The translations under genes were made by a program, and so were the position numbers. This document shows positions 18,990 through 28,703 of a stretch of DNA of 64,000 nt, piece by piece. The notes under the pieces are model-generated. The model saw only the letters and a list, made by a program, of their open reading frames with translations. It had not been told where the DNA came from and ran no database searches. Source of the stretch: Flavobacterium sp. (GTDB lineage: Bacteria > Bacteroidota > Bacteroidia > Flavobacteriales > Flavobacteriaceae); the NCBI RefSeq assembly GCF_039595935.1, contig NZ_JBCNKR010000006.1, positions 1,054,001 to 1,118,000 of the forward strand. Direction: 5' to 3'. Within the stretch, counting starts at the first letter, position 1; each line of letters starts with the position of its first letter.

Positions 18990-19847
18990 TTATTTTCTAA
19001 TATCATTATTCTGAATCAAATCGATATATAAGTTAATCTTATCTTTCAATTCTTTTCTAGGCGTGATAAAGTCTAAGAAACCGTGTTCTAATAAGAACTC
19101 AGCAGTTTGGAAACCTTCTGGTAAATCTTTTCCTGTAGTGTCACGAACAACACGAGGACCAGCGAAACCAATCAAAGCGCCCGGCTCAGAGATGTTGATG
19201 TCTCCTAACATTGCGTAAGATGCAGTTGTTCCACCCGTTGTTGGGTCAGTACAAAGAGAAATGTATGGTAATTTAGCTTCAGCTAATTGAGCTAATTTTA
19301 CAGATGTTTTTGCTAATTGCATAAGCGAATAAGCAGCTTCCATCATACGAGCTCCACCAGATTTAGAGATCATTACAAAAGGCAGTTTATTTTTGATCGC
19401 GTGATCAATACCTCTTGCAATTTTTTCACCTACAACCGCTCCCATAGATCCACCAATAAAGGCAAAATCCATACAGCAGATTACAAGTTCTCTTCCTTTA
19501 GATTTTCCTACTCCCGTACGTACAGCGTCTTTAAGATGAGTTTTTTCCATAACATCTTTCAATCTTTCTGCATATTTCTTTGTATCCACAAAGTGCAGAG
19601 GATCTTTAGAAGTCATGTTTTTATCTAACTCAACAAATTCGTTGTTGTCGAATAAAATTTCAAAATAGGTTGCGCTTCCAATTCGAACGTGAAAATCATC
19701 TTCAGGGCTTACGAATAAATTTCTAGCTAATTCGTCTGCATCAATAATTTTTCCAGTAGGAGATTTGTACCACAATCCTTTCGGAACGTCCATCTTATCT
19801 TCTGTAGCGGTCGTAATCCCTTTTTCTTGTCTTTTAAACCAAGCCAT
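18990..19847 (-). CDS. accD: Acetyl-CoA carboxylase carboxyltransferase subunit beta
   Basis: Transfers carboxyl from carboxybiotin to acetyl-CoA, the committed step of fatty acid synthesis, in complex with AccA. The 285-residue crotonase-fold body is well conserved ([15 protein letters not shown], then [20 protein letters not shown]). The N-terminal zinc ribbon normally formed by two Cys-x-x-Cys pairs has lost all four cysteines: the expected positions read KSPTGK and VSPEDD. The domain outline ([16 protein letters not shown]) is kept, so the fold may persist without metal. This is reported as a finding. Confidence 0.96.
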   Translation of the reverse strand: MAWFKRQEKGITTATEDKMDVPKGLWYKSPTGKIIDADELARNLFVSPEDDFHVRIGSATYFEILFDNNEFVELDKNMTSKDPLHFVDTKKYAERLKDVMEKTHLKDAVRTGVGKSKGRELVICCMDFAFIGGSMGAVVGEKIARGIDHAIKNKLPFVMISKSGGARMMEAAYSLMQLAKTSVKLAQLAEAKLPYISLCTDPTTGGTTASYAMLGDINISEPGALIGFAGPRVVRDTTGKDLPEGFQTAEFLLEHGFLDFITPRKELKDKINLYIDLIQNNDIRK

Positions 19848-19932
19848 TTTTTAAAATTTAAGATTTAAGATTTAAGATTTTAGACTTTAGATTCCAGAAA
19901 GAAATCTAAAATCTAAAATCAGAGATCTAAAA
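19848..19932. repeat. Low-complexity TTTAAGAT/ATCTAAAAT spacer
   Basis: Short tandem units of ATTTAAG and TTTAGA, partly inverted (GAAATCTAAAATCTAAAATC), fill the gap between fbaA and accD. Similar tracts occur at 30591-30741 and 61075-61140. They look like slippage-generated intergenic filler; no gene or clear regulatory site is seen. Confidence 0.6.
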
Positions 19933-21000
19933 TTATAGTGTATTCACATTGTTTAAGTCAGCAAAAGCTTGTTCAAGTCTTGCGTTGAATGTTACTTCGC
20001 TTTCACGAACCCATCTTCTTGGATCGTAATATTTTTTGTTTGGAGCATCTGGACCTTCTGGATTTCCAATTTGAGATTTTAAATAATCAAGATTGTTTAC
20101 CATGTAATCACGGATTCCTTCAGTGTATGCAAATTGTAAATCTGTATCGATATTCATTTTGATAACTCCGTAGCTGATTCCTTCTCTGATTTCTTCAAGT
20201 GTAGAACCTGAACCTCCGTGGAAAACGAAATCAACTGGGTTGTGTCCTGTGTTGAATTTGTTTTGTACGAAATCCTGAGAATTTTTTAAGATTTTTGGAG
20301 TTAATTTTACGTTTCCTGGTTTGTAAACACCGTGAACGTTTCCAAAAGCAGCAGCAATTGTAAATTTAGGACTTACTTTAGATAATTCTTCGTAAGCATA
20401 AGCTACTTCTTCTGGCTGAGTGTATAATTTTGAGCTGTCTACGTCTGAGTTGTCAACGCCATCTTCTTCACCACCTGTAATACCAAGTTCGATTTCTAAT
20501 GTCATTCCCATTTTGCTCATTCTAGCTAAATATTCTTTACAGATTTCAATGTTCTCTTCGATTGGCTCCTCAGACAAATCGATCATGTGAGAACTGAATA
20601 ATGGTTTTCCTGTTTCTGCAAAATGTTTTTCAGAAGCATCTAATAAACCATCAATCCAAGGTAATAATTTTTTAGCACAGTGGTCAGTGTGTAAAATTAC
20701 AGTTGCACCGTAAGCCTCTGCTAAAGTATGAATATGTTTTGCTCCGGCGATACCACCAGCGATAGCTGCTTTTTCACCTGCGTTAGATAAACCTTTTCCA
20801 GCGTTAAATTGTGCTCCTCCGTTTGAAAATTGAATAATAACTGGCGCATTTAGTTTTGCTGCAGTTTCAAGAACTCCGTTGATTGTGCTTGAACCAGTAA
20901 CGTTTACTGCTGGTAAAGCAAATCCTTTTTCTTTTGCATAATTAAAAATCTCCTGAACCTGATCTCCTGTAGCTACTCCTGGTTTAATGTTGTGTGCCAT
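19933..21000 (-). CDS. fbaA: Fructose-bisphosphate aldolase, class II
   Basis: Zinc-dependent aldolase of glycolysis/gluconeogenesis cleaving fructose 1,6-bisphosphate to dihydroxyacetone phosphate and glyceraldehyde 3-phosphate. At 355 residues it matches class IIA. Zinc ligands are in ILHTDHCAKKLL (His near 110), NVHGVYKPGN (His near 225) and VFHGGSGS (His near 265); the acidic ELGITGGEEDGVD loop is intact. It lies upstream of accD on the same strand, separated by a low-complexity spacer. Confidence 0.97.
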   Translation of the reverse strand: MAHNIKPGVATGDQVQEIFNYAKEKGFALPAVNVTGSSTINGVLETAAKLNAPVIIQFSNGGAQFNAGKGLSNAGEKAAIAGGIAGAKHIHTLAEAYGATVILHTDHCAKKLLPWIDGLLDASEKHFAETGKPLFSSHMIDLSEEPIEENIEICKEYLARMSKMGMTLEIELGITGGEEDGVDNSDVDSSKLYTQPEEVAYAYEELSKVSPKFTIAAAFGNVHGVYKPGNVKLTPKILKNSQDFVQNKFNTGHNPVDFVFHGGSGSTLEEIREGISYGVIKMNIDTDLQFAYTEGIRDYMVNNLDYLKSQIGNPEGPDAPNKKYYDPRRWVRESEVTFNARLEQAFADLNNVNTL

Positions 21001-21060
21001 TTTAATTTTTTTTATAGTTGTTTTTAGTTTTTAGGTTGCAAAAATAAGAATTAATTAGCA

Positions 21061-23634
21061 TTAGAACGGATAATTTATACCAAAATTTAAAACCGAGTGT
21101 CCAAAATTGTACTCTTTAAACCATCGGTCGCCCTTCTCATGTGCCGGATTATAAGTCTTAAAGCCTAAATCTAAACGAATAACAAAAAAGCTCAAATCGT
21201 ATCGCAAACCAAATCCTGAACCCAAAGCAATTTCATCTAAATCGTTTAAGCTGTTGAATTTTGCTTTGTTGTCGATTACATTATCGAGCACATTCCAGAT
21301 ATTTCCTGCATCTGCAAAGAGAGCTCCTTTAACATCACCAAAAATTTTAAAACGATATTCTGCACTAAGTGCAATTTTCATATTGGCCTCATTAAAATCG
21401 TTTAAAGCATTTGTGCTTCCGGGACCAAGAGAGTAAGGCTGCCATGCTCTGTTATCGTTTGAACCTCCTGCATAGTAACTTCGTGAAAAAGGAATGTAAT
21501 TAGAGTTTCCAAACGGAATTGCCATTCCAAAAAAGCTTCTTACGGCTAATACCTTTTCTTTTCCAAAATCCCAGTGTTTTATATAATCAAATTCTCCTTT
21601 AATATATTCAGCGTAAGCTAAATTGAAGATCTCATAACTTCCGTTTGCATTTTTTGTTAAATTTCCAACTTTCGCAACTGCTGATAATAAAGTTCCGGCA
21701 GACTCTAGTTTTGTTTTAAACTGATAAAAAGTGTTATCTGCTAAATCAGTTTTAGTGGTTTTGGTAAAAGTATAACTTGATGATAAGATAAAATCATTTT
21801 CAGTCAAACGAATCCTTCTTTCTTCGATACTTTCAACATCTTTATACTCTGGATCTCCAGGGTTTAGAGCAGTCTGGCCTGTCAATACCTCATTTGTGAA
21901 ATTTGTAGTTCCGGTTGGTATCGTTAAGTTTTTCTCGGCTTGTTGTTCCGGATATTCTCCCCAGTTGGAAACATTGGTATTGTAATCCTTACCAATGCCG
22001 TTCAATTCATTATAAGATGATTTATATACATTGAAATAATTATTCGGATTTAGATTTCGGACATATTGAGCATTCAATAAATCAAATTTTACAGTATTAC
22101 GTCTCTTAGGGGTCCAGTTGTAAGATATACCGCCAGTAAAATTCTCTTTATCTAAACCGATATTTTGCTGTTTAGAAAAACCGGCCGCAATTGAGGTAGA
22201 AGGAATCATCCTCTTCGGAATAATTTTTTCTGTTCCAAAAGGCATTAGGATTCTCGGAAAGTTTAGTTTTAAATCCAAACCATATTCAGAAACGTTGAAA
22301 AAATTATTGTTTGGATTCGCCATGTCTTTTGAAGAACCAATGTTGGCACGAGCTGAAATTTCTAAAGTTTCGGCCCTGTTAAAAACATTACGAATAGTTT
22401 CAGATATACTGGCGCCAATTCCGAAATCCTGAATATTAGAATGTGTTAAATCTAACGTGGCTCCAAAACTGTATTTTTTTCTCGGTGTTAAATAAACATT
22501 GGCAATCAAAGACTGAGCAGTCGAATCACGTTTATCGACTTCATATTGTATAGAAGGATAATTGAAAATTTTAAGGTTATTCAAATATCTTGAAGAAAGT
22601 GTAGTTCTCGTATCAGAATAAGTATTTCCTTTTGTAATAAATATTGCGTCTGTAATAGCGCGTGGTTTATATTTTAATTTTTTATAACTGTACAAATTAA
22701 AGTTATTGTAAGTTGTACTATCGTTGATTTTAGTTTTTGCATTAGCAGGAGAATAATCAGTATAAATATTTACATCGCTGATAGTGTACAGTTTAAAAGG
22801 CTCAGTTCTGCTTGAATCTCTTTCTTGTATAGTATTGTTGTTAATGATTAAGGTAACATCGGCTTTGTTTTTTTTGCCAATGGTATCAATGTCAAAAGTT
22901 ACGTACGTTGGCTGGAAAAAATAAGCCCCATGATTTCTGTAATACGTTGTAATTCGGTTTTTTTCATCTTCAAAATCAGTGGTCTTGTATTGATTTCCGG
23001 ATTTTAAAAATGAAGACTCAGGATTGGCTCTATATAAAGAATCAAGTGCCGGAGTCAGGATTTTGGTTTTAATGGTGTCAAGGATATACGCCGGACCTGT
23101 TGTAATATTGTAGTTTATTTGTGCTTTTTTGCGGGCAATACTATCGATAGTATAATCTGTTACAACATTAAAATAACCATTGTTAAAGTAGTAAAACTTT
23201 AAGCGCTGTAAAGATTTTTTAGTTCTGACAGTATCGATAATGACAGGCGGTTCTCCGGTATTTTTTAAGAATTCGTGAATTCCTTTATATAAAAAAGACT
23301 GGCCAAGTCGCTCTACTTGTTTTGCAGATAAAAATTTTGCCTGACGTTCATATAAACCCGGATTGTTTTTGAATTTTGCCTGATAAGTCGAATCAGGATT
23401 CAAATTAGCAAGATTATATAAATTTAAACGAAGTTTATATCCTAATAAAGTACCATTAGGTTTTTGGTACAACTGATTAGATGCGTTTTCGTCATTTGTA
23501 GACTTTCCGTTTACTAGAATATTATTTTTTACGAGAAGGTTTTTTCCATCAGGAACTCTTTTTACAGCATTACAAGCGCAAATAAGTATTGCTATTAGAA
23601 TAAATGCTGTTATTTTTGTGGAATTATTTTTCAA
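21061..23634 (-). CDS. tamL: Translocation and assembly module lipoprotein TamL (BamA/TamA family)
   Basis: 857-residue Omp85-superfamily protein. It starts with a lipoprotein signal (AILICACNAVKRVPDGKNLLVKN has the cysteine near residue 21), followed by POTRA-like repeats (about 90-330) and a C-terminal barrel with YYAGGSNDNRAWQPYSLGPG, the Omp85 motif region, ending in SVLNFGINYPF. Anchoring a TamA homolog by lipidation is the known Bacteroidota TamL variant. It is divergent from the RNA methyltransferase gene with a 38-base intergenic space. No tamB is visible in the window. Confidence 0.88.
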   Translation of the reverse strand: MKNNSTKITAFILIAILICACNAVKRVPDGKNLLVKNNILVNGKSTNDENASNQLYQKPNGTLLGYKLRLNLYNLANLNPDSTYQAKFKNNPGLYERQAKFLSAKQVERLGQSFLYKGIHEFLKNTGEPPVIIDTVRTKKSLQRLKFYYFNNGYFNVVTDYTIDSIARKKAQINYNITTGPAYILDTIKTKILTPALDSLYRANPESSFLKSGNQYKTTDFEDEKNRITTYYRNHGAYFFQPTYVTFDIDTIGKKNKADVTLIINNNTIQERDSSRTEPFKLYTISDVNIYTDYSPANAKTKINDSTTYNNFNLYSYKKLKYKPRAITDAIFITKGNTYSDTRTTLSSRYLNNLKIFNYPSIQYEVDKRDSTAQSLIANVYLTPRKKYSFGATLDLTHSNIQDFGIGASISETIRNVFNRAETLEISARANIGSSKDMANPNNNFFNVSEYGLDLKLNFPRILMPFGTEKIIPKRMIPSTSIAAGFSKQQNIGLDKENFTGGISYNWTPKRRNTVKFDLLNAQYVRNLNPNNYFNVYKSSYNELNGIGKDYNTNVSNWGEYPEQQAEKNLTIPTGTTNFTNEVLTGQTALNPGDPEYKDVESIEERRIRLTENDFILSSSYTFTKTTKTDLADNTFYQFKTKLESAGTLLSAVAKVGNLTKNANGSYEIFNLAYAEYIKGEFDYIKHWDFGKEKVLAVRSFFGMAIPFGNSNYIPFSRSYYAGGSNDNRAWQPYSLGPGSTNALNDFNEANMKIALSAEYRFKIFGDVKGALFADAGNIWNVLDNVIDNKAKFNSLNDLDEIALGSGFGLRYDLSFFVIRLDLGFKTYNPAHEKGDRWFKEYNFGHSVLNFGINYPF

Positions 23635-23672
23635 GTGTTTTTTAATATTTAATTCAAAAGTACATTTATTTT

Positions 23673-24401
23673 ATGGTTAGTAAAAACCAAATAAAGCTTA
23701 TATCAGGCTTGCATCAAAAAAAACAGCGTTTTGCAAATCAATTATTTTTTGCCGAAGGAGTAAAAGTAATTCATGAATTGCTGCAATCCAATTTTGAATT
23801 AGAACATTTATACACTACTCAGGATGATTTTAAAGAAGTTCAATCTACAAAACGAACTCTTATTAATGAACAAGAACTGAAAAAAATAAGTGCTTTAACT
23901 ACTCCAAATTCCTGTTTGGCAGTTTTTAAAATGCCTACAGAAAATCAAATTATAAATTCAGGTTTAATTCTTGCATTAGACGATATTCGTGATCCTGGAA
24001 ATTTAGGAACCATAATGCGCCTTTGTGACTGGTTTGGAATCAAACAAATTGTTTGTTCAAAAGAAACAGTCGACATTTATAATCCAAAAGTAGTACAGGC
24101 TACAATGGGCTCTATAACAAGAGTAAATGTAAGCTATGTTGACCTGAAAACTTTTTTAAGCCAAACAGAACTTCCTGTTTTTGGAACTTTTATGGATGGT
24201 GAAAATATTTATCAATTAAACCTGCCTCAAAACGGAATCATTATTATGGGTAATGAAGCCAATGGAATTTCTGCAGAAATTGAAAAAATAGTTACCAGCC
24301 GAATTACAATTCCGAGATTTGGAGAGCTGCAAAAAACAGAAAGTTTAAATGTAGCTACAGCAACAGCAATTATTCTAAGTGAATTTAAACGAAATAGTTA
24401 A
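23673..24401 (+). CDS. TrmH/SpoU family RNA 2'-O-methyltransferase
   Basis: 242 residues with an N-terminal substrate-binding domain (KLISGLHQKKQRFANQLFFAEG) and a SPOUT methyltransferase domain. The three SpoU motifs are present: DDIRDPGNLGTIMRLCDWFG, IIMGNEANGIS and SLNVATATAIILSEF. It methylates rRNA or tRNA ribose with SAM; the exact target nucleotide cannot be assigned. It is divergent from tamL and convergent with sprT, 9 bases from the latter's end. Confidence 0.92.
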   Translation: MVSKNQIKLISGLHQKKQRFANQLFFAEGVKVIHELLQSNFELEHLYTTQDDFKEVQSTKRTLINEQELKKISALTTPNSCLAVFKMPTENQIINSGLILALDDIRDPGNLGTIMRLCDWFGIKQIVCSKETVDIYNPKVVQATMGSITRVNVSYVDLKTFLSQTELPVFGTFMDGENIYQLNLPQNGIIIMGNEANGISAEIEKIVTSRITIPRFGELQKTESLNVATATAIILSEFKRNS

Positions 24402-24410
24402 GAAATTGTT

Positions 24411-25127
24411 TTAATGAAATGTGAAATTTATTAAAATCGCTCTTGACTTCATCGAATCGATATTGTCTGTCCAGGGACTTGGGCCATTTATTGGTTTATC
24501 ACGAATTAATTCATCAGTTATACCAAACATTCCTCTTACAGAAGGAGAGAAAATGAAATATTCAGTAAAGAAATCAATTCCAAAACCAAGCTCATAAGCA
24601 GCAGTCCATTGTTTTACTCTAAATTTCCCTTCGAAGTTATCATCCTGAGAACTTGAATTACTTGATAAATTTAAAGTAGTAGACATTCCTCCAACTAAGT
24701 ATGGGCGTATGTTTCCGGTACGAAGAGATGAAAATTTAAGTAACAGCGGAAAATGAATATAAGTACTATTTACTTCTCGCAGATAATCTTTTTCTAAATT
24801 TCCTACTCCCGGAAAATATAAGTCTCGTTTTGTATAATAAAGACCTGGTTCGAAACGTAAATTAATATATTCCTGAAGTCGTAAATCGGCTACGACACCC
24901 ACATTAAATCCAGTTGTTTTTTTTACCTGAATATCATTTTGTACGGGATTTTTGTAATCAAATTTAAAATCAAAACTATTAAAACCTAAATAGTAACCAA
25001 AATAAACGCGCTGTTTCTGCCAGTTTTCAAGGTTAATAATAGGATCTTTGCTAAACATACTTTTAGCAAATTGAGAGTATCCTTTAGTCGTTAAGACCAG
25101 TAAAATTACGATTACAATTTTTTTCAT
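24411..25127 (-). CDS. sprT: Type IX secretion/gliding protein PorT (SprT)
   Basis: 238-residue outer-membrane eight-strand-like barrel protein with a signal peptide (MKKIVIVILLVLTTKGYSQ). Sequence character (RFEPGLYYTKRDL, YLVGGMSTTLNLS, AYELGFGIDFFTEYFIFSPSVRG) and location directly behind ubiE, with one base between them, agree with the PorT/SprT family, required for the type IX secretion system and gliding in Bacteroidota. The gene was recognised from family resemblance plus conserved neighbourhood. Confidence 0.85.
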   Translation of the reverse strand: MKKIVIVILLVLTTKGYSQFAKSMFSKDPIINLENWQKQRVYFGYYLGFNSFDFKFDYKNPVQNDIQVKKTTGFNVGVVADLRLQEYINLRFEPGLYYTKRDLYFPGVGNLEKDYLREVNSTYIHFPLLLKFSSLRTGNIRPYLVGGMSTTLNLSSNSSSQDDNFEGKFRVKQWTAAYELGFGIDFFTEYFIFSPSVRGMFGITDELIRDKPINGPSPWTDNIDSMKSRAILINFTFH

Positions 25128-25128
25128 A

Positions 25129-25860
25129 CTATTTCTTAGATGCTGAATAAATGGTTGCTACACCAAAAGTTTGCGGCATTGCTACAACATCTATAAACCC
25201 AGTTTTTCTCAAAATATTGTTTAACGCTTCTCCATAAGGAAAAACGGCAGCAGATTCAGATAAATAACCGTATGCTGAATTGTCTTTTGAAAACAATTTT
25301 CCAATAACCGGGAGTATATTTTTAGTGTAAAATTTGTAGCCTTGTTTATATGGTGTTTTATCAGGAACAGAAGTTTCCAGAATTACAAATACACCATTTG
25401 GTTTTAAAACTCGTAAAATTTCAGCAAAACCTTTTTCTAAGTTTTCAAAATTACGAACACCAAAACCTACAGTAATTGCATCAAAATAATTGTCTTCAAA
25501 AGGAATATTTTCTGAGTCGCCAAGAACTAAATCGATAACATTTGATAATTTTCTTTCTTCAACTTTCTTTTTTCCAACTTCAAGCATTCCGGCAGAAATA
25601 TCAAGACCAATAATCTTTTCTGCATTCGTTTTTGCCATTAAAATAGCAAGATCTCCGGTTCCGGTAGCGATATCAAGAATCACTTTTGGTTTAGAATCAG
25701 AAACTATTTTCAATACTTTTTTTCGCCATTTCGTATCAATACCAAATGAAATTACGCGATTCAAATTATCGTAGTTCCCGGAAATGTTATCAAACATTTG
25801 GGCAACCTGCTCTTTCTTTCCTAAAGAAGAGTCTTTATATGGAGTTATTTTTTCAGACAT
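25129..25860 (-). CDS. ubiE: Demethylmenaquinone methyltransferase UbiE/MenG
   Basis: Class I SAM-dependent methyltransferase, 243 residues. Motif I is [16 protein letters not shown] (about 62-77), followed by [14 protein letters not shown], the family-specific [26 protein letters not shown], and an ending with [11 protein letters not shown]. In Bacteroidota, which use menaquinone, it performs the last step of menaquinone synthesis. It is transcribed together with sprT. Confidence 0.95.
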   Translation of the reverse strand: MSEKITPYKDSSLGKKEQVAQMFDNISGNYDNLNRVISFGIDTKWRKKVLKIVSDSKPKVILDIATGTGDLAILMAKTNAEKIIGLDISAGMLEVGKKKVEERKLSNVIDLVLGDSENIPFEDNYFDAITVGFGVRNFENLEKGFAEILRVLKPNGVFVILETSVPDKTPYKQGYKFYTKNILPVIGKLFSKDNSAYGYLSESAAVFPYGEALNNILRKTGFIDVVAMPQTFGVATIYSASKK

Positions 25861-26404
25861 TATTATAATTTACGCAAATATAAACAATCTACTTTAACTG
25901 TAATTGAGTTTTTTAAAATGTCAATTAAATGTTTTAAAGAGGCTCAGGAAAGAGGTTTAAAAAGTCTTTAGGCCATCACCAAAAGTGGGTATTTTTTTTA
26001 AATCACCAGAAGTTGGTATTGTGCTGTGTTGATTTTATGCACAACTTTGTCAAAGTAAAAATGATGAAATTTTAATGATTGATGATTTCATCTTGACTTA
26101 ATCAAATCACTGTTTTTTTTGCACTGACAGTTGTTTGTTCAAGTAAGTAGTTTTAAAGTGTTGTTCTTGGGGGAATACTATTTTAAAAGTGCGAAGTACG
26201 TTCTTAGGATTAAATTTGTTTTTGGAAATTTTAATTTTCTTGCCTTTAATATCTTAGTGGTATTTGTTATTAAAGGCGCTTTTGAGACTTGTTCTCAATT
26301 TAACATTAATGTTATTCAGTTATTTCAAATGTTTTTGGGCATTTGTGATTTTACAAAAACTATTTTCTTGAGCAAGTCAAGACTAAAAAAATCAATCGTT
26401 CTCT
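25861..26404. other. Gene-poor 540-base region with a 19-bp direct repeat
   Basis: No credible protein-coding gene is seen; the one long plus-strand frame (26131-26406) has no family resemblance and a hydrophobic, unnatural composition. The region holds two near-identical 19-base direct repeats (listed separately) and some AT-rich stretches, and ends at a hairpin terminator that has T residues on the plus strand. A plus-strand small RNA between the repeats and that terminator is possible but unproven. Confidence 0.4.
25975..26020. repeat. Pair of 19-bp direct repeats, possible operator
   Basis: ATCACCAAAAGTGGGTATT (25975-25993) and ATCACCAGAAGTTGGTATT (26002-26020) differ at two positions and start 27 bases apart. 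Each contains a weak dyad ACC...GGT. Such a paired arrangement fits binding of a dimeric regulator, but no adjacent gene explains it. Confidence 0.55.
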
Positions 26405-26436
26405 AAAAAACATCCTCCACAAGAGGGTGTTTTTTT
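26405..26436. terminator. Bidirectional terminator after folA
   Basis: An 8-bp stem ACATCCTC / GAGGGTGT (26410-26417 and 26423-26430, one G-U pair) is flanked by six A on the left and seven T on the right. It is directly downstream of folA on the minus strand and could equally end a plus-strand transcript from the gene-poor region. Confidence 0.75.
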
Positions 26437-26438
26437 AT

Positions 26439-26921
26439 TTATTTTCTAATGTAAGTTTCATAAGTGTAGTCGTAAAGATGTTTTTCATCTTTGAAATTTT
26501 CTTCAGACTCGACTAACTGCCATTCGCTTTTGTTGATTTTAGGGAAAAATGCATCTGCGTCAAAAGTATGATGAACTTTAGTAATTTCAATTATATCAGC
26601 AAAAGGCAGTCCTAAAGTATAAATCTCGCCTCCTCCAATGATATAAGAGTCTTCATTTTCAGGACAAGCTTCAATAGCTTTTTCCATGCTGTCGACAACA
26701 ATGCAGCCTTCCGGATTGTAATCAGCCTGTCGTGTTATGACAATATGAGTTCTGTTTGGCAAAGGTTTAGGAAAACTTTCAAAAGTTTTTCTTCCCATTA
26801 TAATATGATGATTAGTCGTAAGTGATTTAAATCTTTTGAAATCATTTGGCAGATGCCACACTAATTCATTGTTTTTTCCAAGAGCATTGTTTTCGGCAAC
26901 GGCCGCTATCATTATAATCAT
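26439..26921 (-). CDS. folA: Dihydrofolate reductase
   Basis: Reduces dihydrofolate to tetrahydrofolate with NADPH. At 160 residues it has the usual length. The start MIIMIAAVAENNALGKNNELVWHLPNDF gives the Met20-like loop and substrate-binding Asp, then MGRKTFESF, NRTHIVITRQ and YIIGGGEIY follow. It lies 12 bases behind a 2TM-domain gene and not far from thyA, its pathway partner. Confidence 0.96.
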   Translation of the reverse strand: MIIMIAAVAENNALGKNNELVWHLPNDFKRFKSLTTNHHIIMGRKTFESFPKPLPNRTHIVITRQADYNPEGCIVVDSMEKAIEACPENEDSYIIGGGEIYTLGLPFADIIEITKVHHTFDADAFFPKINKSEWQLVESEENFKDEKHLYDYTYETYIRK

Positions 26922-26933
26922 GGTATGCTTTAA

Positions 26934-27278
26934 CTAAATTTTATTCTCGGTGTCTTCGTTTATTTTAGATTCTAATTGACTGATTCTTTTTTGCTGAAGG
27001 GCAACAAGACGGTCAATTTGCTCTCTTTCCCATTTTTTATTCATAAACCGATCTGTTATATAAACTTTTATGAAATGTAAGATGAAAATAAAAAGCCAGA
27101 TAGTAATACCCCAAATACACCAGTTTTGAGTTGTTCCTTCACCAAAACCAAAAAATTTATTGGCAATAAATAAAAATAAACTTCCTAACAGGAAAAGAAC
27201 AAAATGAAAGTATAAAACTTTCTTTTGCCTCAATCGTCTTCTGGCATACTCGTATTGTTCGTGTACTTCTTTTTCCAT
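26934..27278 (-). CDS. 2TM domain-containing protein
   Basis: 114 residues with two membrane helices (about 23-41 and 55-75) between charged ends: an N-terminal arginine-rich segment (ARRRLRQKKVLYFH) and a C-terminal coiled-coil-like part (VALQQKRISQLESKINEDTE). This matches the small 2TM-domain proteins common in flavobacteria; function unknown. It is upstream of folA in the same direction, 12 bases apart, and probably cotranscribed. Confidence 0.8.
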   Translation of the reverse strand: MEKEVHEQYEYARRRLRQKKVLYFHFVLFLLGSLFLFIANKFFGFGEGTTQNWCIWGITIWLFIFILHFIKVYITDRFMNKKWEREQIDRLVALQQKRISQLESKINEDTENKI

Positions 27279-27517
27279 AAGATAAAAATCAGATTATAAA
27301 GTTAAAATTTATTTTTGAAAGACAATATTTTTGATTGTAGAATATTTCTCATAAAAGGGTTTGTTAATTTGAAATGTAAAATTTTTAGTACTTTAAATTA
27401 TGGATAAAGCTAAAACTATATGCTGTTTTTGGTATTATCGTAAATCGATTAAGGGTATAGTGGATGTTCAGCCGAATTTAATTAATTTAGAGTTATAAAT
27501 CTAAAAACTAAATAGTT

Positions 27518-27814
27518 ATGTCTTTGAAAAAACAATTTATCAAAACGAAGCCTGTTGTTAAAGTTACATTTTCTATTGATGCTAAAGATGCTGATTCGGC
27601 AGCAGTCGTTGGCGATTTTAATAACTGGAATCCTTCAGAAGGAGTATTAAGTAAGTTAAAAAACGGAACCTTTAAAGCTACTTACGATTTGGTTAAAGAT
27701 GCGATTTACGAATTTAAATACGTAATCGATGGTAAATACGTTAACGATCCGGAAGCTGATTTTTACAAATGGAATGATTATGCCGGAAGTGAAAACGGTG
27801 TTTTAGTTGTATAA
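27518..27814 (+). CDS. Glycogen-binding (AMPK/isoamylase-type) domain protein
   Basis: 98-residue protein consisting essentially of one early-set immunoglobulin-like domain of the CBM48/AMPK-beta type: AAVVGDFNNWNPSEGVLSKL, then KATYDLVKDAIYEFKYVIDG and NDPEADFY. Tryptophan and asparagine positions match the carbohydrate-binding surface of such domains. No signal peptide, so cytosolic. It stands alone; stand-alone versions are frequent in Bacteroidota and their partner is unknown. Confidence 0.85.
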   Translation: MSLKKQFIKTKPVVKVTFSIDAKDADSAAVVGDFNNWNPSEGVLSKLKNGTFKATYDLVKDAIYEFKYVIDGKYVNDPEADFYKWNDYAGSENGVLVV

Positions 27815-27847
27815 AAAAATCCGCTTATTTTTTAAGCGGATTTTTTT
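27814..27847. terminator. Bidirectional terminator shared with thyA
   Basis: A stem of about 12 bp with core ATCCGCTTA / TAAGCGGAT (27819-27827 and 27833-27841), with A-run left and T-run right. It directly follows the glycogen-binding gene and ends 5 bases before the convergent thyA stop. Confidence 0.88.
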
Positions 27848-27851
27848 ATAA

Positions 27852-28703
27852 TTATACTGCAACACTGCCTTTTATCGCTGGATGCGGATCGTAATCTACT
27901 AATGTGAAATCATTGAAATCAAAATCAAAAATGTTTTTAATCTCCGGATTCAAAATCATTTTTGGTAATGGTTTTGGTTCGCGTGTTAATTGCAGTTCCA
28001 ATTGCTCAAAATGATTATTGTAAATATGTGCATCACCAAAAGTGTGAATAAAATCTCCGGGTTCTAAATCGCAAACCTGTGCAATCATCATGGTTAATAA
28101 TGCGTAAGAAGCAATATTAAAAGGAACTCCCAAAAATATATCGGCGCTTCTTTGGTACAATTGGCAAGATAATTTCCCTTTTGTTTCTCCTTTTTCTAAA
28201 TCTGGAGCCGCTACATAAAACTGAAAAAAGGCGTGACATGGAGGTAATGCTGCTTTGTTATTGGCCACATTCTCCTCAAAAGATTTTTTAGTATCTGGTA
28301 AAACAGAAGGGTTCCATGCAGAAACCAGCATTCTTCGGCTGTTTGGATTTGTTTTTAATTCTGTAATTAATTCCGAAATCTGATCGATTTCCTCACTATT
28401 CCAGTTTCTCCATTGATGTCCGTAAACAGGTCCTAAATCACCATTAGAATCTGCCCATTCATCCCAGATTTTTACTCCGTTTTCCTGAAGATATTTAACA
28501 TTAGTATCTCCTTTTAAGAACCAAAGTAATTCGTATATAATTGACTTTAAATGTAGCTTTTTGGTTGTAACCATTGGGAAACCTTCACTTAAATCAAAAC
28601 GCATCTGGTAGCCAAAAACACTTTTGGTTCCGGTTCCGGTACGGTCTCCTTTTTGATTGCCGTTTTCTAAAACGTGTTTTACTAAATCTAAGTATTGTTT
28701 CAT
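27852..28703 (-). CDS. thyA: Thymidylate synthase
   Basis: Converts dUMP to dTMP with methylene-tetrahydrofolate. The 283 residues contain the catalytic cysteine in [12 protein letters not shown] (near residue 155), [11 protein letters not shown] near the N-terminus, and [20 protein letters not shown] with the downstream [14 protein letters not shown]. It is a normal full-length enzyme. folA lies nearby on the same strand but is not adjacent. Confidence 0.97.
   Translation of the reverse strand: MKQYLDLVKHVLENGNQKGDRTGTGTKSVFGYQMRFDLSEGFPMVTTKKLHLKSIIYELLWFLKGDTNVKYLQENGVKIWDEWADSNGDLGPVYGHQWRNWNSEEIDQISELITELKTNPNSRRMLVSAWNPSVLPDTKKSFEENVANNKAALPPCHAFFQFYVAAPDLEKGETKGKLSCQLYQRSADIFLGVPFNIASYALLTMMIAQVCDLEPGDFIHTFGDAHIYNNHFEQLELQLTREPKPLPKMILNPEIKNIFDFDFNDFTLVDYDPHPAIKGSVAV

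Noticed and set aside
26131..26406. 91-codon frame MFVQVSSF... in the gene-poor region
   Set aside because: No family resemblance, Phe/Ile/Val-heavy composition expected from AT-rich random text, no promoter placed for it and it runs into the terminator hairpin.
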